Shown: piece after piece, positions 59,135-64,000 of the stretch
Layout of the letters: the number at the start of each line of letters is the position of its first letter
Numbering within the stretch: position 1 is the stretch's first letter
Assembly (NCBI GenBank): GCA_035048485.1
Contig: CM068582.1
Coordinates: 21,440,155 to 21,504,154, forward strand
From: Pteria penguin
Taxonomy: Eukaryota > Mollusca > Bivalvia > Pterioida > Pteriidae
Direction of reading: 5' to 3'
Length of the DNA: 64,000 nucleotides
Program-made: the position numbers and the translations under genes
Notes under the pieces: generated by a model
Told to the model about the DNA's origin: nothing
Database searches by the model: none
The model's input: only the letters and a program-made list of their open reading frames with translations

Positions 59135-60046
59135 CATGTCTTCCCTTGTTGATACTGCGGACCAGAGCACAGCTTCTTCAGCTCTTTTGCGACATTTTTT
59201 GTAGCATGCCATGTATCATTCGCATTGGTCACTTCAGGATATTGTGTTTTTAGGTAATTATTGATGGATATATTTCTATCATGGCTATGTATGTGGACAT
59301 TCATACCTCTCTCCGATAGCCCCTCATATAATTTTTTCACGCCATGTAGCTCGTGACGCTGACTACATGGATCGTCACCCTGACTAACAACAGCATAATC
59401 GACAACTTTCTTTGTTCAATACCCGAGCGATATAATGTCCGAGAAACGAGAATTCTTTCTCCATCCGTGACGTGCGTCCGATATGATCGTAATTCCTTTG
59501 TATTCGTCTACATTTTCACACTCGAGCACGGTAGTTCCAACCTCGTCGCCCAGTGCGTCGGAAATGGATTCCTTGACCACAGCTTCTGTCACATTACAAA
59601 ACATATCCTGGACCTCGTAAAATGCTGACTCCGAGATGACCCCCATACCTGTATACTTAGCAAAACGCTCATACTGTGCATAACTTAGTCCAGAGGAATA
59701 CATACCATGCAAGACACGCAGTTTACCAAAACTTTCCACCAGGAAGTCTTGAAGATGTGTCAATTTTCAACACGTGGTTATCTTTACATTTCAAAGTTAG
59801 TTTCTGCACATGACCAAAAGTATCAAAGCTTTCTATTTCCACCCTTTCCATACAATGGAGTCCATGATTACTTATGCCTGCTACAAGGTTTTTTAATGAT
59901 GATTCTGAAATGAGACACATGTCCTCCATACAATTGTCCCTTGGGCTTCTCAAATATGACACTCGTTCACTCAGCAAAAGTTTTGCTCTGTCTATCATGT
60001 CGAATATTTCCACTTTATCGTTTTCTGAAGATACATAAAATCTCAA
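59134..60046 (-). pseudogene. DDE transposase-like gene (Kolobok-like?), broken and 3'-truncated
   Basis: The minus frame from 60046 carries LISESSLKNLVAGISNHGLH, then LKCKDNHVLKIDTSSRLPGG. A one-base frameshift near 59720 moves it to the frame LRVLHGMYSSGLSYAQYERF, then ISDARHGWRKN, SQRHELHGVKKLYEG, HSHDRNISINNYLK and NDTWHATKNVAKELKKL. One in-frame TGA lies at 59413-59415. The D-A-R, HDRN and NDTWH blocks recall the catalytic core of Kolobok/ISL2EU-group transposases (D...D/R...DxWH); this is inference from memory of those families. Proteins of this pattern are known to me as uncharacterised in molluscs and cnidarians. The C-terminus is cut off by the repeat at 58668-59134. Confidence 0.65.
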
Positions 60047-60592
60047 ATTCCCCGATACATTCTTATCTTATTTCTCTTTTCTTTTTTCATTTCTAATTTT
60101 CATGGCTTCACCATTATCCGATTTTCGTTTTTCCTGCCAAACTCATTTCTATTTGTCTCTTTTGCTCTTTCCATTCTTTTCACTAATTGTCATTTATAGT
60201 ATAAATTTTGCGCGAAAAGGCAGCATTAAATCTCAACGATAATTGGCAAGTCCAAGAAGGGTAGCATATTCATATTACAATTAAATAAATGTATCACTTA
60301 TAGAGGCAAAGTTATACATGTTATATTATTAGAAGCTTTATTTTGTAAAGTGTCAAATACTGACAGAAATCTTTTCATAATGATAGGAAAATAATTTTTC
60401 CATAATATTTTTCTTTGCAATCACCCCTTTCATGTTAATTAGATTCTTCCCCTGTCCTGGGAATTCCATTGACCAAAATGACACTCCTAGACAACAGAAA
60501 CAGCATTTTCTCGCAGCTTCATGTCAAATGAAACATTATATTTGCACGCTTTCTTTGATATTCCACATTTCTAATTCTTTGAAAGTTGAGAT
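60047..60592. other. Intergenic region between the two divergent ORFs
   Basis: This AT-rich 546-bp gap would hold a bidirectional promoter if both ORFs belong to one element. The 200 bases next to the minus-strand ORF still show scraps of a lysine- and glutamate-rich frame (minus: RAKETNRNEF-like), so the ORF may once have started further right. Confidence 0.4.
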
Positions 60593-61178
60593 ATGGCGGA
60601 GCAACGGCAGGTTTTGTTACATCTAACAAGAGAGCAGTGAAATAATTTCTGAATTCATCAACTTTAATAACTGGGACACAGATAAAATTATTTTTAGGAA
60701 CGACTGGAAGACTGAGTCTGAAACAACTAAAACAACTACTGACAGTCAAATTGAATCTGTTGTGCAACAGGTTTCAGATTCACAGGGAACCTCAAGTGGT
60801 GGTGGGGCTGGCGATCACGATCCACCAAGCAATCAAGGAATCGAAGGGGATCCGGGAGAAGGTGAACAGTGTTTTTGTGTCCCGTGCATAACATCTTACA
60901 GGCAAGCATGGTTGGGGAATGCGGTCCGACCTCATATGAGAAACTCCGCTATTAGAAAAGTAAAATACAGAAAATTTTGGAATTTGCCTTCATCTAATGC
61001 ATGGATTCATCCTCGTTATTTAGACAAGAAAAGACAAATGTTACAGCATAATAACCCTCAGGATCTCGGAGAAATGTACACTTTGCGTGAAATAATGCCA
61101 GGATGTGAACTTGATTCCTTGCGCGAATTATATCCCAACCCACCCGGTAGACCTTACATGGGACAAAGATGGAACTAA
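60593..61178 (+). pseudogene. Companion ORF, divergent to the transposase-like gene; function unknown
   Basis: ATG at 60593 starts MAEQRQVLLHLTREQ. After a one-base shift near 60627-60640 the frame continues SEIISEFINFNNWDTDKI, a T/S/Q-rich linker and a glycine-rich patch, then the conserved-looking part CFCVPCITSYRQAWLGN, RNSAIRKVKYRKFW, and TLREIMPGCELDSLRELYP with NPPGRPYMGQRW at the end, TAA at 61176-61178. The CxC...C pattern and RKxKYxKFW block suggest a small zinc-binding or nucleic-acid-binding protein. I recall similar ORFs in repeat-derived proteins of aquatic animals but cannot name a family. It is head to head with the gene at 59134-60046, about 550 bp apart, so both may belong to one two-gene element with a shared promoter. 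Confidence 0.6.
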
Positions 61179-62519
61179 TACGTGAAACTGACACGCTGGG
61201 AAGGACATTTTATTTATCTAGTATGATATCTTACAGAAAAATCAAATCACAATAACTAATTTATACGTGATTATGCGCATTGTGTACAACATGGACTTGT
61301 AAATAAAATTGCGTGGGAAAGCAGTGTTTACAATACTGAGTCACGGTGTTTACATCCTGTCAGCTACGGTGAACTCTGCTCGGGTCAAGTTTCCATATAT
61401 GGATTCCACGTCAGTTTGAATCTCTCTACTCGAAATTTACCACGCGTAATTTCAACATTCCTAACCACTAGTCAGCACTGTCACCGTGTATTATAATATG
61501 AGTGATATATAGCATTCACAACTAAAAATTAAATTTGCAAATGATGTGCCCAGACCACTTTTTTTATACTTTAGAAGTGCACCATAAACTCATTTTCAAC
61601 AACAGTTTCCTTTTATCCTCAATGAGTATTTTTTAAAATGTATTTTAAATTGAACACTTTTTTTGAAAACTTGTGATAAGAGGGGTACAACTCCTAGAGA
61701 AAATTTTTAAGTTGATTAAGCATGAACAGTTACTCTGAAACTTACAGTCTTTGTCTTAAATCTACTCTTTCAGATTTCTTCTTTTTTGCTATAGTGCAAT
61801 CCAGTTAAGTATTTTCTCGCTATCATGGTGAGTGAATGAACGTCTATGTACAGTACAGTTAAAAACAGGATAAATATTGGTTTGTTGGTAGTAATTCTTA
61901 CCAAACTTCAAAAGCTGAACTGGAGTCTGTGTTTTTGTGATATAAAACAATGAGACAAATACATTTCACAATTAATATACATTTATTAATCAAACAAATA
62001 AGTGTATGCATATTTAATATGCAGCAATTAATATGAAACAATTATGTATCACAATAACAATAAATAATAATTATGATGATGAAATTCATTCAAGATTATT
62101 ACAAATTATTTCATAATTTTTTTTTCATTGTTGTTACCAATTTCTATTATTACTTTTAAAAGCAATAAATATATAAATTACAATGTTTTAGTATAAGTAT
62201 TAATAAATGTATAATAAAATTTATGTTGCATGTATATCATAAATATCTTATATGGTATATGTTTATGAATTAAAATTACCATTGAAAACCCTAATTAATG
62301 TGAAATTGGTAATGAAACATCAAAAAATAAAAATCCCATGTAATGCATAAATTTAAAAGAAAATGTTGTACCTTATTAATCTTACTCACATTCATATGTT
62401 CAATATACAAAATACATGAATCAAAGTTTAATGTTATACATAATGCTACATTTATTTGAAATTTTCCATTTTAAAACTCATTAAATCCAGAACAGAAGTA
62501 ATATTTCCAGTCCCAACTT
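61179..62519. other. Very AT-rich stretch, no gene secured
   Basis: No coding sequence or repeat terminus recognised. If the two ORFs at 59-61 kb are one element, its right terminus should be in the first part of this stretch, but I could not find an inverted partner because the left side is truncated. Confidence 0.4.
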
Positions 62520-62800
62520 CTGTGAATCTCCAAGGTCAAGGGCAAGAAGTCAAAAGTCATGATCTCAAATGAAATGTCTCGCCACAAGAGATTTACATGT
62601 AAATTAACAAAACCCTACACCTAATACATGGAGTTCAAAAGATACAGCCTGGGTTAAATTTCTGAAAAGTCAGACTCCAAGATCAAGGTCATGAGGTCAA
62701 AAGTCATGGTCTCTAATGAAAGGTCTCACCAAAGGGAAGCTCTGTATGAAGTTTCAAACCCTTATCCCTTATAGTTCAAAAGTTATGACCAAGGACAAAG
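62520..62800 (+). repeat. Two diverged units related to the AAGGTCA-rich arrays
   Basis: Words CTCCAAGGTCAAGGGCAAGA, AATGTCTCGCCACAAGAG, then CCAAGATCAAGGTCATGAGG and AAAGGTCTCACCAAAGGGAA show two units of the same superfamily as 46157-48130. They are considerably more diverged. Confidence 0.65.
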
Positions 62801-64000
62801 AGAAGGTGATTCCTTTATTGACCACCACCCTTAAAAAAAACCTTCATTCACATGTTTCAAATTATTACTTTCTTCTCTTCCTCTTCCAGTACGAAGTACA
62901 CTCAAAAGTTGATCATTATACTTCTTAATAGTAAGTTACATTTTCATAACATGATACATGTAATTGAGTTATATTTTTACTGTAGATAACATTAAATGGT
63001 TTTACTTTTAAAATGTATTTTGCAACATTATTCAAACAAAACATGGCAATTTGATTTACAATTATTTGATATCTGTTTTGTTTTGTTTAAGAATAGCTGA
63101 TGAGGCTCATGTTGTGCTTAAGTTAGACCATTCATCATGCACGTTCCATTTCTGCAATTTTACATTTCAGCATTTATCCACCATTCATCACTCTTTTGAT
63201 AGACTTTGGAATTGTACTGTATCTGAAAAGAAGGATATCTATAAGCAGTACATGTACTTGGAAACAAGTTTAAGTCAATTATAAATTCTTATTACGGTAC
63301 AGAGGATGCAATAAAAATCATTTAAAGTAAAATGTGTATATAAAAACAGGACATGTCATCATAATTTAGAAGAAAACATTGAAAAATAAGTGTTCCACAG
63401 GATTACCAAATACTAAGTATCAAAACTATAAAAGAGGTATGATACAACAATATATAGTGAGACTGCATTTCTTGGGCCTTGAGTGGAGGTTCTTGAACTC
63501 AAGCATGCTTAAATTCACCGTACACCCAACAAGGTGAAATAAACTTTTAAAATTTGACATTATGAAGATGATATTATGAGAATGTTAATACAAAGAAAGG
63601 GATGGACAGTGTCATGTTGCCAAAGCTAGACTTGTCTTGACAAAAAAAATACCCATAAGAAAAAGTCTATTCATGCGATTTATGTTATGTAATATTTAAT
63701 AAAGTTGAAATTTAATATGTTCCTTATCCCCTGATGATGTATTAATATTGTAGCAATATTACAACCTGTGCTTTGGGCATATAGCAGAAAAACATTCCAG
63801 TGATTCTGTTGAATAACATTTTAAGTGTTGTAAATTTTTAAAGTGTTTTTTCAATAAACAAGATGGTGAAATAAATTTTGATTGTTAATGAACTGTCACA
63901 AATAAGGCCATAGTTTTATACATAATCTGCAATTCATATGCTAGTGTTGTAACATTTTGAGGAAAGCTATGTCCTGTCCTGTGTCACAGTACACCGTGTA
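62801..64000. other. AT-rich stretch to the window end
   Basis: A plus-strand acceptor-like tract (GTTTTGTTTAAGAATAG, about 63092) precedes an open segment ADEAHVVLKLDHSSCTFHF, but no donor or homology supports it. Nothing else was recognised. Confidence 0.4.

Noticed and set aside
63051..63284. 77-codon plus-strand frame near the window end
   Set aside because: No homology recognised and no donor; the acceptor-like tract alone is not enough.

Overview
The window is animal nuclear DNA, almost certainly from a mollusc and most likely a bivalve. It is AT-rich and gene-poor. It carries repeat families I associate with bivalve genomes: elements ending in a hairpin around TACGCCCGTC, cores rich in AAGGTCAAGGTCAC, elements starting with GTCCCCCGCTTT-type hairpins, and tRNA-derived SINEs with short tandem-repeat tails. 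No prokaryotic gene organisation, CRISPR array or rRNA gene is visible.

Layout. 1-5.2 kb is unique-looking AT-rich DNA with a large palindrome. 5.17-7.58 kb is a decayed pogo/Tigger-type DNA transposon with both ends and a TA target duplication. 7.63-10.83 kb is a very recent tandem duplication of a 1.6-kb unit. 11.3-15.6 kb holds the only convincing host-gene remains: two minus-strand exons with good splice sites and matching phase, the left one ending in a stop codon. 16.2-21.2 kb has a hairpin-ended repeat and two truncated LINE reverse transcriptase fragments; the second carries a 208-bp insertion. 21.7 kb looks like a promoter with a first exon. 23.1-26.2 kb holds two interspersed elements with internal tandem repeats. 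27.6-28.9 kb is an internally deleted Tigger-like transposon with intact ends.

29.7-48.1 kb is nearly continuous tandem repeat: a 53-bp minisatellite (29.7-32.85), a roughly 375-bp satellite of about 30 units (33.3-44.9), a degenerate 120-148-bp array (45.0-46.1), and a roughly 145-bp array (46.2-48.1) interrupted by a tRNA-like sequence. The 375-bp unit is a multiple of three, so one minus-strand frame stays open across several units (up to 443 codons). Part of the array has a three-unit higher-order repeat, and a hAT-like element has inserted into its edge.

49.3-50.4 kb has hairpin-ended repeats. 51.07-51.91 kb has a young SINE with a perfect 12-bp target duplication and, next to it, a U6 snRNA copy fused to a full SINE on the same strand, with a candidate 7-bp target duplication around both. 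55.9-56.6 kb is a 322-bp tandem duplication. 59.1-61.2 kb holds two divergent, damaged ORFs that look like parts of a transposable element. The rest is AT-rich sequence in which I see no genes.

No set of genes forms an operon or pathway. The content is a small part of one host gene plus layered mobile and tandem repeats. The points most worth a second look are the U6-SINE chimera, the frame-preserving satellite with a compensated frameshift in one unit, and the divergent two-ORF element.
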